Counted from the first letter of the stretch, positions 52,491 to 63,719 are shown. The stretch: 64,000 bases of DNA from Wenzhouxiangella sp042310355 (GCF_042310355.1 NZ_JBHJMR010000002.1:310001-374000), one strand, 5' to 3'. The notes: generated by a model from the letters alone, not told the origin. Translations and numbers: made by a program.

Positions 52491-54260
52491 TCAGTGGTCG
52501 AGAGCGGCCGGGGTTCCGCCGGGCACCCGGATATCCTCGACCAGGTGACGGATCTCGGCCGGCGGTGGTGCGGTGAGCTTGCTCACCACCATGGCCACGA
52601 TCACGTTGAGTAGGGCGCCGACGACACCGATCCCTTCCGGCGAGATGCCGAACAGCCAGTTCTCGGGGATGTTCTCCGCCAGGGGCGTGATGAAGATGCC
52701 CTTGAAGTAGAGGATGTACCCGAAGGTGAACAACAGGCCGGTCAGCATGCCGGCAATGGCGCCCTCGCGATTGATGCGGGTCGAGAAGATGCCCATGATG
52801 ATGGCCGGGAACAGCGAGGCCGCTGCCAACCCGAACGCGAACGCCACCACCTGGGCCACGAAGCCGGGCGGGTTATAGCCCAGGTAACCGGCAATGCAGA
52901 TGGCGACCGCCGCGGCGATACGGCCGGTCAACAGTTCGCCGCGCTCGCTCATGTCGGGCTTGAATATCCCCTTGACCAGGTCATGCGAGACCGCCGAGGA
53001 GATTACCAGTAATAGCCCGGCCGCCGTCGAGAGTGCGGCGGCAATGCCACCGGCGGCGATCAGGGCGATGACCCAGTTGGGCAGGTTGGCGATCTCGGGG
53101 TTGGCCAGCACCATGATGTCGCGGTCGACCGTCAGTTCGTTGCCATCCCAGCCGCGTGAGTCGGCCACCGGGGCGAACTGATCGTTGGCGTCGTTGTAGT
53201 ACTGGATGAGGCCGTCGCCGTTCTTGTCTTCGAAGCCGAGCAGGCCGGTTTCCTCCCAGGTCCGGAACCAGTCCGGGCGTTCCTCGTAGGCCAGGGGCTG
53301 GGTTTCCTCGCTGGTGCCACCCGGCCAGATGGTCTCGATCAGGTTCAGGCGCGCCATGGCGCCCACGGCCGGCGCGGTCGTGTAGAGCAGGGCGATGAAG
53401 AACAGGGCCCAGAAAGCGGAGCGGCGCGCATCGCTGACCTTCGGCACGGTGAAGAAGCGCACGATCACGTGCGGCAGCCCGGCCGTGCCGACCATCAGCG
53501 CCAGCGTGATGCAGAACACGTCGATCTTCGCCTTGGAGCCGTCGGTGTAGGCACCGAAGCCGAGATCCTGCACGACCGAGTCGAGCCGCTCGAGCAGCCA
53601 GGTCGATTCGGCGCCGCTGACGGTCGACCCCAGGCCGAGCTGGGGCAGGGGGTTGCCGGTCAGCTGGATGGAGATGAACACCGCCGGCACGGTATAGGCG
53701 AAGATCAGCACGCAGTACTGCGCGACCTGGGTATAGGTAATGCCCTTCATGCCGCCGAGAACGGCGTAGACGAACACGATACCCATGCCCACCAGCAGGC
53801 CGGTGAGAATGTCGACCTCGAGAAAGCGCGAGAAGACGATGCCGACCCCGCGCATCTGCCCGGCCACGTAGGTAAAGGAGATGAAGATCAGGCAGATGAC
53901 CGCGACAACGCGCGCCGTCCTCGAATAGTACCGGTCGCCGATGAACTCCGGCACGGTGAACTTGCCGTACTTGCGCAGGTAGGGCGCGAGCAGCAGGGCC
54001 AGCAGCACGTAGCCGCCGGTCCAGCCCATCAGGTAGACAGAGCCGTCGTAACCAAGAAAGGCGATCAGGCCGGCCATCGAGATGAACGAGGCGGCCGACA
54101 TCCAGTCCGCGCCGGTCGCCATGCCGTTGGCTACCGGGTGGACGCCCTTGCCGGCCACGTAGAAGTCGCCGGTCGAGTGTGCGCGCGACCAGATCGCGAT
54201 GCCGATGTAGAGCACGAAGGTGGCGCCGACGACGATGTAGGTCAGTGTTTGCAGGTCCAT
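52491..54260 (-). CDS. Sodium:solute symporter, VC_2705-type (acetate-related SSS family)
   Basis: A 589 aa membrane protein with 13 or so helices. GLIAFLGYDGSVYLMGWTGGYV and PHVIVRFFTVPKVSDARRSAF are typical of SSS permeases near ActP. An extra loop at about 310-385 contains DKNGDGLIQYYN (345-356), an EF-hand-like calcium loop. The DUF4212 gene just upstream is its small partner. Its role is probably uptake of acetate or a similar short acid, given crbSR and acs nearby; the substrate is inferred. Confidence 0.88.
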   Translation of the reverse strand: MDLQTLTYIVVGATFVLYIGIAIWSRAHSTGDFYVAGKGVHPVANGMATGADWMSAASFISMAGLIAFLGYDGSVYLMGWTGGYVLLALLLAPYLRKYGKFTVPEFIGDRYYSRTARVVAVICLIFISFTYVAGQMRGVGIVFSRFLEVDILTGLLVGMGIVFVYAVLGGMKGITYTQVAQYCVLIFAYTVPAVFISIQLTGNPLPQLGLGSTVSGAESTWLLERLDSVVQDLGFGAYTDGSKAKIDVFCITLALMVGTAGLPHVIVRFFTVPKVSDARRSAFWALFFIALLYTTAPAVGAMARLNLIETIWPGGTSEETQPLAYEERPDWFRTWEETGLLGFEDKNGDGLIQYYNDANDQFAPVADSRGWDGNELTVDRDIMVLANPEIANLPNWVIALIAAGGIAAALSTAAGLLLVISSAVSHDLVKGIFKPDMSERGELLTGRIAAAVAICIAGYLGYNPPGFVAQVVAFAFGLAAASLFPAIIMGIFSTRINREGAIAGMLTGLLFTFGYILYFKGIFITPLAENIPENWLFGISPEGIGVVGALLNVIVAMVVSKLTAPPPAEIRHLVEDIRVPGGTPAALDH

Positions 54261-54269
54261 GTCGGCTCC

Positions 54270-54530
54270 TTACTCTTCGTGGAAGTCGTGTTCGCGATCG
54301 AGCTTGTTCATGCGCCAGGCGTAGAACAGGATCAGACCGAGAAAGGTATAGATCGAACCCTGCTGGGCGAACCAGAATCCGAGTGGGTAGCCGAACAACT
54401 GGAACCGGTCGAGCACGTCGACGAGCAGGATGCCGAAGCCGAAGGAGACGGTGAACCAGATGATCAGGCAGATCGCCATCAGCCTGAGGTTGGCCTTCCA
54501 GTAGCGATCGCGGGTTGCTTGATCGGACAT
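54270..54530 (-). CDS. DUF4212 small membrane partner of the symporter
   Basis: An 86 aa protein with two membrane segments (about 14-37 and 51-71) starting MSDQATRDRYWKANLRLM, the DUF4212 pattern. It is always found next to VC_2705-type symporters and is taken to be a small subunit. Nine bases separate its stop from the symporter start. Confidence 0.86.
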   Translation of the reverse strand: MSDQATRDRYWKANLRLMAICLIIWFTVSFGFGILLVDVLDRFQLFGYPLGFWFAQQGSIYTFLGLILFYAWRMNKLDREHDFHEE

Positions 54531-54568
54531 GTCGATGTTTCCCTCTTGGTTGGATTGACCACGAGGGG

Positions 54569-54577
54569 AATGTAGCA
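54569..54577 (-). promoter_or_regulatory. Extended -10 for the DUF4212-symporter operon
   Basis: Read on the minus strand, TGCTACATT: a TGn-extended -10 with TACATT. Its centre is 34 bp from the centre of the palindrome at 54600-54611, the same spacing as at the acs promoter. Confidence 0.45.
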
Positions 54578-54598
54578 ACGTCGCCCGTCGACTGCCTT

Positions 54599-54612
54599 TC
54601 GACTTTAGTCGA
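54599..54612. promoter_or_regulatory. Operator-like palindrome of the acetate island, site A
   Basis: TCGACT-TT-AGTCGA, perfect 6-bp arms. It lies between the divergent promoters of the symporter operon and crbS. Sequences matching its 12-bp core at 10 of 12 positions recur at 60814-60825 and 60828-60839, between acs and the porin. Confidence 0.55.
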
Positions 54613-54639
54613 TGACGGTGCGGGGCCAGGCGGGTAAAT

Positions 54640-54648
54640 TGCTATGAT
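54640..54648 (+). promoter_or_regulatory. Extended -10 for the CrbS-type kinase gene
   Basis: TGCTATGAT, a TGn-extended -10 with TATGAT, 26 bp before the ATG at 54675. No clear -35 is seen, as expected for an extended -10 promoter. Confidence 0.45.
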
Positions 54649-54674
54649 GAGCGTGGTTCTCGCCCTGATCCCGG

Positions 54675-57600
54675 ATGTTTTCACCACCCCTGATCGCCGC
54701 GCTGTCCCTGGCCTACGTCGGCCTGCTGTTCGCCATCGCCTGGTGGGGCGACCGGGTTGTCGCCGTTCCGTTGGGTGGCCGGACCCGTGCGGTGATCTAT
54801 TCGCTGTCACTGGCGGTCTACTGCACGTCCTGGACCTTCTTCGGCGCGGTTGGAAGCGCAGTGGAGAACGGCTGGTTGTTCGCCACCATCTACCTCGGCC
54901 CGGTGCTGGTGCTGATCTTCGGCCATGACCTCATGCAGCGCATCCTGCGCCAGAGTCGTCAGCAGCGGCTGACCTCGATCGCCGATTTCATCGCCCACCG
55001 TTACGGTCGATCCCGGCCGCTGGCGGTGGCCGTGACCCTGGCGGCGGTGGTCGGCGCCATTCCCTACATCGCGCTTCAGCTCAAGGCCGTCACGATGGGC
55101 CTGGTGGCGATCAGCGACGGGCGCGGCGGGCTTTCCGAGCAGGCGCTGGCCTTGCTGCTGGCGCTGGGGCTGGGTGTGTTCGCCGTGCTTTTCGGCGCCC
55201 GGCGCCTGGAGGCAAGCGAGCACCATCGCGGCATGGTGCTCGCGGTGGCCTTCGAGTCGCTGGTCAAGCTCGTTGCCTTCGCCGCCGTCGGTCTGTGGGC
55301 CCTGTTCGCCGTTCTCGACGGCCCGGCCGGCATGGTCGAGCGCATCGGCGCGCAGGCCGAGTACCGCGAGCTGTTCCTGCCTTCGGCCCTGCCGGAGGGA
55401 TTCTGGGTGCAGACCCTGCTGGCGGCGGCGGCCATCCTCTGCCTGCCGCGGCAGTTCCAGGTCAGCTTCGTCGAGAACGAGGAGGAGAGCGACCTGCGCA
55501 CCGCGCGCTGGCTGTTCCCGCTGTACCTGATCGCGTTCACCCTGCTGGTGATTCCCATCGCGCTGGCCGGCATGGAGCGGCTGGGCGCGGGCAACTTCAA
55601 TGCCGACACCTTCGTGCTCACCCTGCCGATGAGCGAAGGGCAGGGCTGGCTGACGATGCTGAGCTTTCTCGGCGGGTTTTCGGCGGCGACCGGCATGGTG
55701 ATCGTCGCCACGGTGGCGCTGGCGACCATGGTCAGCAACGACCTGCTGGTTCCCATGCTGCTGCGACTGAAGAAGTCCCGTCGCGGCGAGGATTTCAGCC
55801 AGGTGGTGCTCAATGCCCGGCGCATCACGATCATTGCGCTGGCCGTCATGGCCTGGCTTTACTATCTGGTGCTTCAGGCTACCGACCGGCTCGCCGCGAT
55901 CGGCCTGATGTCGTTCGCCGCCGTCATCCAGTTCGCCCCGGCGCTGGTCATCGGCGTGTACTGGCGGGGCGCCAGTCGCGAGGGCGCCATGACCGGCCTG
56001 CTGTTCGGCCTCGGCGTGTGGCTGTCGATGATCTTCATGCCCTCGATGCTCACTGACTGGCCAGCCTGGCTCGAACCCGGCCTGTATCGCGCCACGCTCC
56101 TGGGCCTGCTCGGCAACGTGACAGCGCTGGTCCTGGTCTCGCTGTGGGTGAGGCGTCGCCGGCCGGTTCTGCCGAGGCTGCTGGGTAGCCGCACCGCGAG
56201 GCCGGTCACCATCGGCGAACTGCGTGAGCTGGCCGCCGGCTTCATCGGTCGAGAACGGGTCGATACCGCCTTTGCCAGTGCGCTCGGAAGCGATGATCGG
56301 ACCATCGACGAGGAGGAACCCGCCGATCACGATCTCATCGGCTTTACCGAGCGATTGCTGTCGGGCTGTATCGGCTCGGCGTCGGCGCGGACGGTGCTCG
56401 CCGCGGGCCTGCGGCGTAGCGGCATGCAGCCCGACGATGCGCTCGCCTTGCTCGAGCAGACTTCCAGCGCCATCCAGTTCAACCGCGACCTGCTCGACGC
56501 CACGCTCGATCACATCAGCCAGGGCGTGAGCGTGGTCGATGCCGACCTGAGACTGGTGAGCTGGAATCGTGCCTATATCGACTTGTTCGACTATCCCCCG
56601 GGTATGGTCTATATCGGTCGCCCGGTCGAGGAGCTGATCCGTTTCAACCTCGAGCGCTGGCACGGCGGCGCGCCTTCGAAGATCGAGGCGGGCGTCAACC
56701 GCCGCATGCACCACATGAAGCGGCGCACACCTTATGTCTTCGAGCGCCAGCACAGCAAGGACCGGGTGATCGAGATCCGCGGCAACCCGATGCCGCAGGG
56801 CGGCTACGTGACCACCTACACCGACATCACCAGCTTCAAGCGAACCGAGCACGAGCTCAAGCAGGCCTACGGCACGATGGAGCAGCAGGTGGCTGAACGC
56901 ACGCGCGAACTCAACCAGGCGATGGAAGCCCTGGCGGCGGCCAAGCGCGAAGCCGAAGCGGCAAACGAGAGCAAGTCGCGCTTCCTGGCGGCCGCCAGCC
57001 ATGACCTGCTGCAGCCGCTCAACGCCGCACGCCTGTTTTCCTCCACCTTGCGCCAATCCGCCGATCATCTTCCGGCCGAGGAGGCGAATCTCAGCCGGCG
57101 TGTCGACCACAGCCTGAGCGTGGCCGAGGATCTTCTATCGGCCCTGCTCGATATCAGCCGTCTCGACCAGGGAGCGCTGCAGCCGCGCTGGTCGGAGTTT
57201 CCGGTGCAGGTGCTGCTCGACAAGCTCGAACGGCAGTTCGCCGCCTTGGCCAATCGAAGGGGGCTGAAACTGCGCCTGCGTCGGAGCGGCATCTGGGTAC
57301 GAAGCGACCAGAAGCTGTTACAGCGCATCCTGGCCAACCTGGTCGGCAATGCCTTGCGCTACACGCGCGAAGGCGGCGTGCTGGTCGGTTGCCGCCGGCA
57401 CGACGACCAGGTCGCGGTCGAAGTATGGGACTCAGGCCCCGGCATTGCCGAAGCCGATCGCGAGCGCGTGTTCGACGAGTTCGAACGCCTCGCCGGCGAG
57501 GACGAGCCCCATTTCGCGGACCAGGGCCTGGGACTGGGGCTGGCGATCTGTCAGCGCATCAGCCTGATGCTCGATACGCCCCTGAACCTGCGCTCGAAAA

Positions 57601-58070
57601 TCGGACGGGGAAGCGTTTTCTCCGTGACGGTTCCGGTCGCGCCGGCGGGCCGATGGGACGAGGGCCAGCGTGCGCCGCAGGCCGCAGAGATGCCGCGCGA
57701 GTTCGCCGGCAGGCGGGTGCTCTGCCTCGACGATGATCCCGACGTGCTCGACGGCATGCGCGCGATTCTCCAGCGATGGGGCTGCGAGGTCTTCACGGCG
57801 ACCGACCGGGCCGCGGCGGCGGCACAGATTCACCGGAACCCCGACCTGATGATCGTCGACTACCACCTCGAGGGTCAGGACAACGGCCTGGATGCGGCCC
57901 TCGCCATCCGGGCCGAAAGCGGCCGGGCCATCCCGGTGCTGGTGGTCACCGCCGACCGCGGCGAAGAGCTGCTCGAGCGTGTCGGGGCGCTGGGGTTCCG
58001 GCGGCTGCTCAAGCCGATCAAGCCGGCGGCGCTGCGGGCGGTGATGCGTCGCCTGCTCGACGACGCCTGA
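54675..58070 (+). CDS. crbS: CrbS-type hybrid sensor histidine kinase with SSS transporter domain
   Basis: An 1131 aa protein: an SSS-family membrane domain (about 1-500, 13 helices), a PAS region (about 610-730), HisKA with FLAAASHDLLQPLN (His776), a HATPase domain (about 890-1000) and a receiver domain (Asp1062). This is the CrbS/MxtR layout, in which the transporter-like half is thought to sense the transported acid and feeds a LuxR-type regulator. Context with acs, crbR and a symporter supports acetate control. ATG 54675; convergent with crbR, 9 bp between the stops. Confidence 0.9.
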   Translation: MFSPPLIAALSLAYVGLLFAIAWWGDRVVAVPLGGRTRAVIYSLSLAVYCTSWTFFGAVGSAVENGWLFATIYLGPVLVLIFGHDLMQRILRQSRQQRLTSIADFIAHRYGRSRPLAVAVTLAAVVGAIPYIALQLKAVTMGLVAISDGRGGLSEQALALLLALGLGVFAVLFGARRLEASEHHRGMVLAVAFESLVKLVAFAAVGLWALFAVLDGPAGMVERIGAQAEYRELFLPSALPEGFWVQTLLAAAAILCLPRQFQVSFVENEEESDLRTARWLFPLYLIAFTLLVIPIALAGMERLGAGNFNADTFVLTLPMSEGQGWLTMLSFLGGFSAATGMVIVATVALATMVSNDLLVPMLLRLKKSRRGEDFSQVVLNARRITIIALAVMAWLYYLVLQATDRLAAIGLMSFAAVIQFAPALVIGVYWRGASREGAMTGLLFGLGVWLSMIFMPSMLTDWPAWLEPGLYRATLLGLLGNVTALVLVSLWVRRRRPVLPRLLGSRTARPVTIGELRELAAGFIGRERVDTAFASALGSDDRTIDEEEPADHDLIGFTERLLSGCIGSASARTVLAAGLRRSGMQPDDALALLEQTSSAIQFNRDLLDATLDHISQGVSVVDADLRLVSWNRAYIDLFDYPPGMVYIGRPVEELIRFNLERWHGGAPSKIEAGVNRRMHHMKRRTPYVFERQHSKDRVIEIRGNPMPQGGYVTTYTDITSFKRTEHELKQAYGTMEQQVAERTRELNQAMEALAAAKREAEAANESKSRFLAAASHDLLQPLNAARLFSSTLRQSADHLPAEEANLSRRVDHSLSVAEDLLSALLDISRLDQGALQPRWSEFPVQVLLDKLERQFAALANRRGLKLRLRRSGIWVRSDQKLLQRILANLVGNALRYTREGGVLVGCRRHDDQVAVEVWDSGPGIAEADRERVFDEFERLAGEDEPHFADQGLGLGLAICQRISLMLDTPLNLRSKIGRGSVFSVTVPVAPAGRWDEGQRAPQAAEMPREFAGRRVLCLDDDPDVLDGMRAILQRWGCEVFTATDRAAAAAQIHRNPDLMIVDYHLEGQDNGLDAALAIRAESGRAIPVLVVTADRGEELLERVGALGFRRLLKPIKPAALRAVMRRLLDDA

Positions 58071-58079
58071 GCGGGGCGA

Positions 58080-58748
58080 TCAGGCCGAGTCGTCCAGTTC
58101 GCGCGGGGGAATCTGAAGGCGGTTGAGCAGGGTAACCGCCTGGGTGCGATTGGAAACTTCGAGCTTGCGCATGATGGCGGTCATGTGCGCCTTCACTGTC
58201 GCCTCGGTGATCTCGAGTTCCCAGGCGATCTGCTTGTTGAGCAGACCGTCGCCGAGCATCAGCAGGATGCGGTACTGCTGCGGCGTCAGCTCCCCGATTC
58301 GGCGCACAAGGTCGGCTTCATCGCGCGATCGCTCGTGGGGGGCAAGCCCGGCGGGTATCCAGGTATCGCCCTCGAGCACGCGGTCGATGGCCTGCTCGAT
58401 GGTCTCGGAGTCCGCCGACTTGGACAGGAAGCCGGCCGCACCGTCGGCCAGAGCGCGTTGAATGATGCGCGCGTCGTCGTGGGCGGAAATCAGTAGTACC
58501 GGGATTTCCGGGTAGCGGCCGCGCAGCCAGGCGAGGGCCGACAGGCCGTGCCGGCCGGGCAGGTGCAGGTCGAGGAGGACGAGGTCGAATGCGGCATCGG
58601 CCTCCAGCAGGTCCTGGAGCTGTTCGAACGAAGCCGCCTCGGATACCCGGCAGTCGGGGTGAAGTCGTCGCAGCGTACCCGCCAGGGCTTCGCGAAACAG
58701 GGGGTGGTCGTCGACCACCACCATGTGCTCGGCCGCCTGGAGGTTCAT
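58080..58748 (-). CDS. crbR: CrbR-type LuxR-family response regulator
   Basis: A 222 aa protein with a receiver domain (VVVDDHPLFREALAG, phosphoacceptor Asp60) and a LuxR-type HTH (ELTPQQYRILLMLGDGLLNK, then TEATVKAHMTAIMRKL). It starts 7 bp after the acs stop, in the same direction, so it is probably co-transcribed with acs. CrbR is the partner of CrbS and switches on acs in Vibrio and Pseudomonas. It is the best candidate to bind the repeated palindrome in this island. Confidence 0.88.
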   Translation of the reverse strand: MNLQAAEHMVVVDDHPLFREALAGTLRRLHPDCRVSEAASFEQLQDLLEADAAFDLVLLDLHLPGRHGLSALAWLRGRYPEIPVLLISAHDDARIIQRALADGAAGFLSKSADSETIEQAIDRVLEGDTWIPAGLAPHERSRDEADLVRRIGELTPQQYRILLMLGDGLLNKQIAWELEITEATVKAHMTAIMRKLEVSNRTQAVTLLNRLQIPPRELDDSA

Positions 58749-58755
58749 GCGCGGA

Positions 58756-60717
<1,962 letters not shown>

Positions 60718-60782
60718 GGGTGCTCTTCCTCTTTTCCGATGCGTCTTGAGTGCCGCTGTTCAGTGTCTCCGAAGGTCGTGGG

Positions 60783-60788
60783 CTTGTA
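60783..60788 (-). promoter_or_regulatory. Candidate -10 of acs
   Basis: Read on the minus strand, TACAAG, inside TTTACAAGC. Its centre is exactly 34 bp from the centre of the first palindrome at 60814-60825, matching the spacing at the symporter promoter. Confidence 0.35.
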
Positions 60789-60813
60789 AAGCGGGGGCCG
60801 CCTCCGGGTGCTA

Positions 60814-60839
60814 CGACTTTGGTCTAACGACTAAAGGCT
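60814..60839. promoter_or_regulatory. Operator-like repeats of the acetate island, site B
   Basis: Two close variants of the palindrome CGACTTTAGTCG: CGACTTTGGTCT (60814-60825) and CGACTAAAGGCT (60828-60839, read on the plus strand). They lie between outer arms CTACGAC (60811-60817) and GTCGTAG (60844-60850), so the whole 40 bp can also form a longer inverted repeat. They stand between divergent acs and the porin. Confidence 0.55.
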
Positions 60840-60914
60840 AATTGTCGTAGAAGGGCATTCGACGAAACATGTTCGGCATTGACCGAAGATGCCTGACACC
60901 AGAGGGAGATTCCT

Positions 60915-62315
60915 ATGTTCTTTCGACCGACTGTCGATTCCACGAATGCGAGAGGCTCGTTGCCCCTGCGTCGCAGTCTGCTGGCGCTTTCCGTGGCCCT
61001 GGCGTGTGCCGCCGGCCCGGCACTGGCGGACGACGGCGACCGGGTCGCCGAACTCGAGCAGCGCGTGGCCGATCTCGAGGCCATGGTGCGCACGCTGCTC
61101 GATGAACGCGGTGACGGACGCGGCTCGGACCCCGAAGTCGAGCGCGTGGTCGAGGAATCTCGCGCAACCCGCGAGATGGTCGAAGCGATGAAATCGCGCG
61201 CCGAGCCGGTACTGGCCGCCGCCGAGGAAGCAGCCGAGGGTCCCGAGTTCTACTGGGGCGGCTTCATCAAGGCCGACGCGATCGTTTCGGACTTTTCAGA
61301 CGGTGAGGTTGCGCCCGGCAGCATTGGCCGCGATTTCTTCGTCGCCAGCACCATTCCCGTCGGCGGCGAAGGCGAGGGCGCCGTTACCGACCTTCATGCG
61401 CGTCAGAGCCGTGTCAACTTCGGCCTGCGCCACCAGGTCGACGAAAACAACAAGCTGGGCGCCTTCGTCGAGTTCGATTTCCTGGCCACCGCCGGTGGTG
61501 ACGAGCGGGTCAGCAACTCCTATTCGCCGCGGATGCGGCATGCTTTCGTGACCTGGAACAATTGGCTGATCGGCCAGACCTGGAACACCTTCATGGATGT
61601 CGGCACGCTGCCTGAAAGCGTCGACTTCATCGGCCCGGCGGGCAGCACCAGCTTCGGCCGCCAGACCCAGATCCGCTTCGACAACGGCAACTTCGCGATT
61701 GCGCTCGAAAACCCCGAGACCACGATCACCCCCTTCGGCGGTGGCGGTCGAATCGTCAGCGACGACCACCTGTTGCCCGAACTGGCCGCCCGCTACACCT
61801 GGAAGGGCGACTGGGGCCATGTCCAGCTCGGCGGCATGCTGCGCCAGCTCGCCTATGAGGACAAGGCGGCCGGCATCGACGACGACGAAATGAGCTGGGG
61901 CGCGAGCCTGTCGGGCAAGTTTACGATCGGTCGCGACGATATCCGCTGGATGCTGCACCACGGCGACGGCCTGGGCCGCCACATCGGCCTGAACTTCGTC
62001 AACGCAGCGGTGCTGACCGACACCGGCGAGCTCGAGCCGATCTCGACCACGGGCGGATTCGTCGCCTACCGACACTGGTGGAGCGAACGCCTGCGTTCGA
62101 CCGCGGTGTTCGGTTACCTGGACGTGGACAATCCGGTCGAGTACACCGGAACCGGCGTCAACAGCGGTAACTGGAGCGGCCAGATCAACCTGTTCTACGA
62201 TCCGGTCGATTCGCTCAGCTTCGGCATCGAGTACCTCACCGCCGAGCGCGAAATCGAGACCGGCGACAGCGGCCGCCTGGATCGCGTGCAGTTCACGGGC
62301 AAGTACAGCTTCTGA
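60915..62315 (+). CDS. DcaP-like outer-membrane porin
   Basis: A 466 aa exported protein: a signal peptide ends near residue 38 (GPALA-DD), then a short coiled coil (VAELEQRVADLEAMVRTLL) and a long beta-barrel region beginning FYWGGFIKADA and ending in KYSF, with Phe last, as for barrel insertion. This is the layout of the DcaP family. Divergent from acs and sharing its control region, it probably brings in the carboxylic acids the island uses; the actual substrate is not seen. Confidence 0.82.
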   Translation: MFFRPTVDSTNARGSLPLRRSLLALSVALACAAGPALADDGDRVAELEQRVADLEAMVRTLLDERGDGRGSDPEVERVVEESRATREMVEAMKSRAEPVLAAAEEAAEGPEFYWGGFIKADAIVSDFSDGEVAPGSIGRDFFVASTIPVGGEGEGAVTDLHARQSRVNFGLRHQVDENNKLGAFVEFDFLATAGGDERVSNSYSPRMRHAFVTWNNWLIGQTWNTFMDVGTLPESVDFIGPAGSTSFGRQTQIRFDNGNFAIALENPETTITPFGGGGRIVSDDHLLPELAARYTWKGDWGHVQLGGMLRQLAYEDKAAGIDDDEMSWGASLSGKFTIGRDDIRWMLHHGDGLGRHIGLNFVNAAVLTDTGELEPISTTGGFVAYRHWWSERLRSTAVFGYLDVDNPVEYTGTGVNSGNWSGQINLFYDPVDSLSFGIEYLTAEREIETGDSGRLDRVQFTGKYSF

Positions 62316-62345
62316 GCCTCGTGCCCGCCGTCAGGCGGAGGAGGC
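62316..62345. terminator. Hairpin at the porin 3' end
   Basis: GCCTC at 62316-62320 pairs with GAGGC at 62341-62345, with an inner stem CCGCC-GTCA-GGCGG. It starts right after the porin stop and overlaps the end of the convergent DedA-PAP2 gene. No T-run follows. Confidence 0.35.
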
Positions 62346-63719
62346 TTCGTCCGGATCCTGCGGGGGTGGGCCGCCCATTTCCCCATGTTCCGGCCCACGC
62401 TTTGACCTCAGCGCGGTGCCGGGCAGTTCCAGGGCTGCGGCCCAGGCCAGTCCCAGCGCCAGCCCGAGCGCGATTCCCGATGGCGCCGCCCAGCCGGCGA
62501 CAATCGTGCCCAGCGCGACGGTGCAGAGAACGAAGGTGCCGATGGCGGCAAAGCCCACGGCTGACGCCCAGCTCAGCGCTCGAGCCGTCAACGCCGTGGT
62601 GTGGATCAACAGAACGGCTGCCACCGCAACCGGCACCGACGGGAACTCCGCGTTAGGGACGTGGCCCTCCAGCACAAAGCGGTCGAGGAGAAAGGCGCCG
62701 CCCGCAGCGCCCACGAGCCCGACGCCGACCCGCAGCGCCGCGATCCATCCAGCGCGCCACAGAAAGAACCCCATCATCGGAATCGCCACGGCCAGCACGC
62801 CGGGCCAGTGAAACGCGTGTAGTCCGCCGCGGGCGATAGAGACGGCCTCGTCCGTTCGAACATTGCCCATCCACTCGAGCACGGGAAAGTCGATCAGGGC
62901 CAGGCCCTGAACCGCCTGCGTCTGGCTGAATACCAGACCGACGCCGCCGGCCGCGGCCAGGAGCACGAAAAAGCAGAGCGTCAGGCTCAGCCCCTGGGCC
63001 AGGCGCGGATCCAGCCGGCGGCTCATCCAGCGGAATCCGGGCGCAAGCACGCGAGCGATGCCGCGAGTGCCCGTCCAGCGGAGCGTCAGCCGGAACAGGG
63101 CCTGCACCCGGCGACGATTCGCTGCGATTCGAGCGGCAACCCAGCGGATCAGCAGGGCCAGGATGAACAGGATCAGGATCAGCAGTGCCGCTGTTCCGGT
63201 CAACTCCCTGATCAGGCCCCAGGACTCCCCCAGCAAGTAACCGAGCGTACCGAACACCGCGGCCCAGACCAGGCTCGCAGGTATATCGAACAGAACGAAA
63301 CGGCGATAGGGAACCTGTGAAGCACCGGCCAGGAAGGGAACGATGACGCGGGTCGGAGTCGATACCCGACCCAGCACGATCGCCCATTCACCCCGTCGCC
63401 GCATGAAGTCCTGCACGCGCTGGATCGAGGGTCCGAGCAGGCGCTGCAGCGGAGCCCATCCAAGCATTCTCCCGCCCCAGCGTCGACCGACGTAGAAACC
63501 CGTCGCGTTGCCCGTGATCGTGGCAACCGTCACGACCGCCAGCAGGGGACCCAGTTCGATCTGTCCGCGCGATGCGAGGATGCCGCCGGTGACCACGGCA
63601 AGCTCCCCGGGCGTGACGAAACCGAGGAAGAACGCAGCCTCCGTCCAGCAGAATATCCCGATCAGGATATAGACGGTGACAGGCGGTAGCTCGAACAGAA
63701 ATTGAAGGAACTTCTCGAT
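62331..63719 (-). CDS. DedA-PAP2 fusion membrane protein with degenerate phosphatase half
   Basis: A long frame that reads as a DedA/VTT protein (about residues 1-200, with FVTPGELAVVTGG and RVSTPTRVIVPFLAGASQVPYRRF) joined to a second membrane domain of PAP2 type. The PAP2 motifs are lost: FPSGH reads FPSVP (around 62624-62650) and the final SRxxxxxHxxxD reads G-T-I-V-A-G-W-A-A-P-S-G. No ATG, GTG or TTG lies before residue 42, yet similarity starts earlier; an ATC at 63719 sits 7 bases after GGAGG, so it is taken as the start. DedA proteins carry undecaprenyl phosphate or phospholipids. Confidence 0.7.
   Translation of the reverse strand: MEKFLQFLFELPPVTVYILIGIFCWTEAAFFLGFVTPGELAVVTGGILASRGQIELGPLLAVVTVATITGNATGFYVGRRWGGRMLGWAPLQRLLGPSIQRVQDFMRRRGEWAIVLGRVSTPTRVIVPFLAGASQVPYRRFVLFDIPASLVWAAVFGTLGYLLGESWGLIRELTGTAALLILILFILALLIRWVAARIAANRRRVQALFRLTLRWTGTRGIARVLAPGFRWMSRRLDPRLAQGLSLTLCFFVLLAAAGGVGLVFSQTQAVQGLALIDFPVLEWMGNVRTDEAVSIARGGLHAFHWPGVLAVAIPMMGFFLWRAGWIAALRVGVGLVGAAGGAFLLDRFVLEGHVPNAEFPSVPVAVAAVLLIHTTALTARALSWASAVGFAAIGTFVLCTVALGTIVAGWAAPSGIALGLALGLAWAAALELPGTALRSKRGPEHGEMGGPPPQDPDEASSA

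Noticed and set aside
54807..57110. 767-codon open frame antisense to crbS
   Set aside because: Shadow frame of the kinase gene. Its translation is His/Arg-rich without any recognisable motif.
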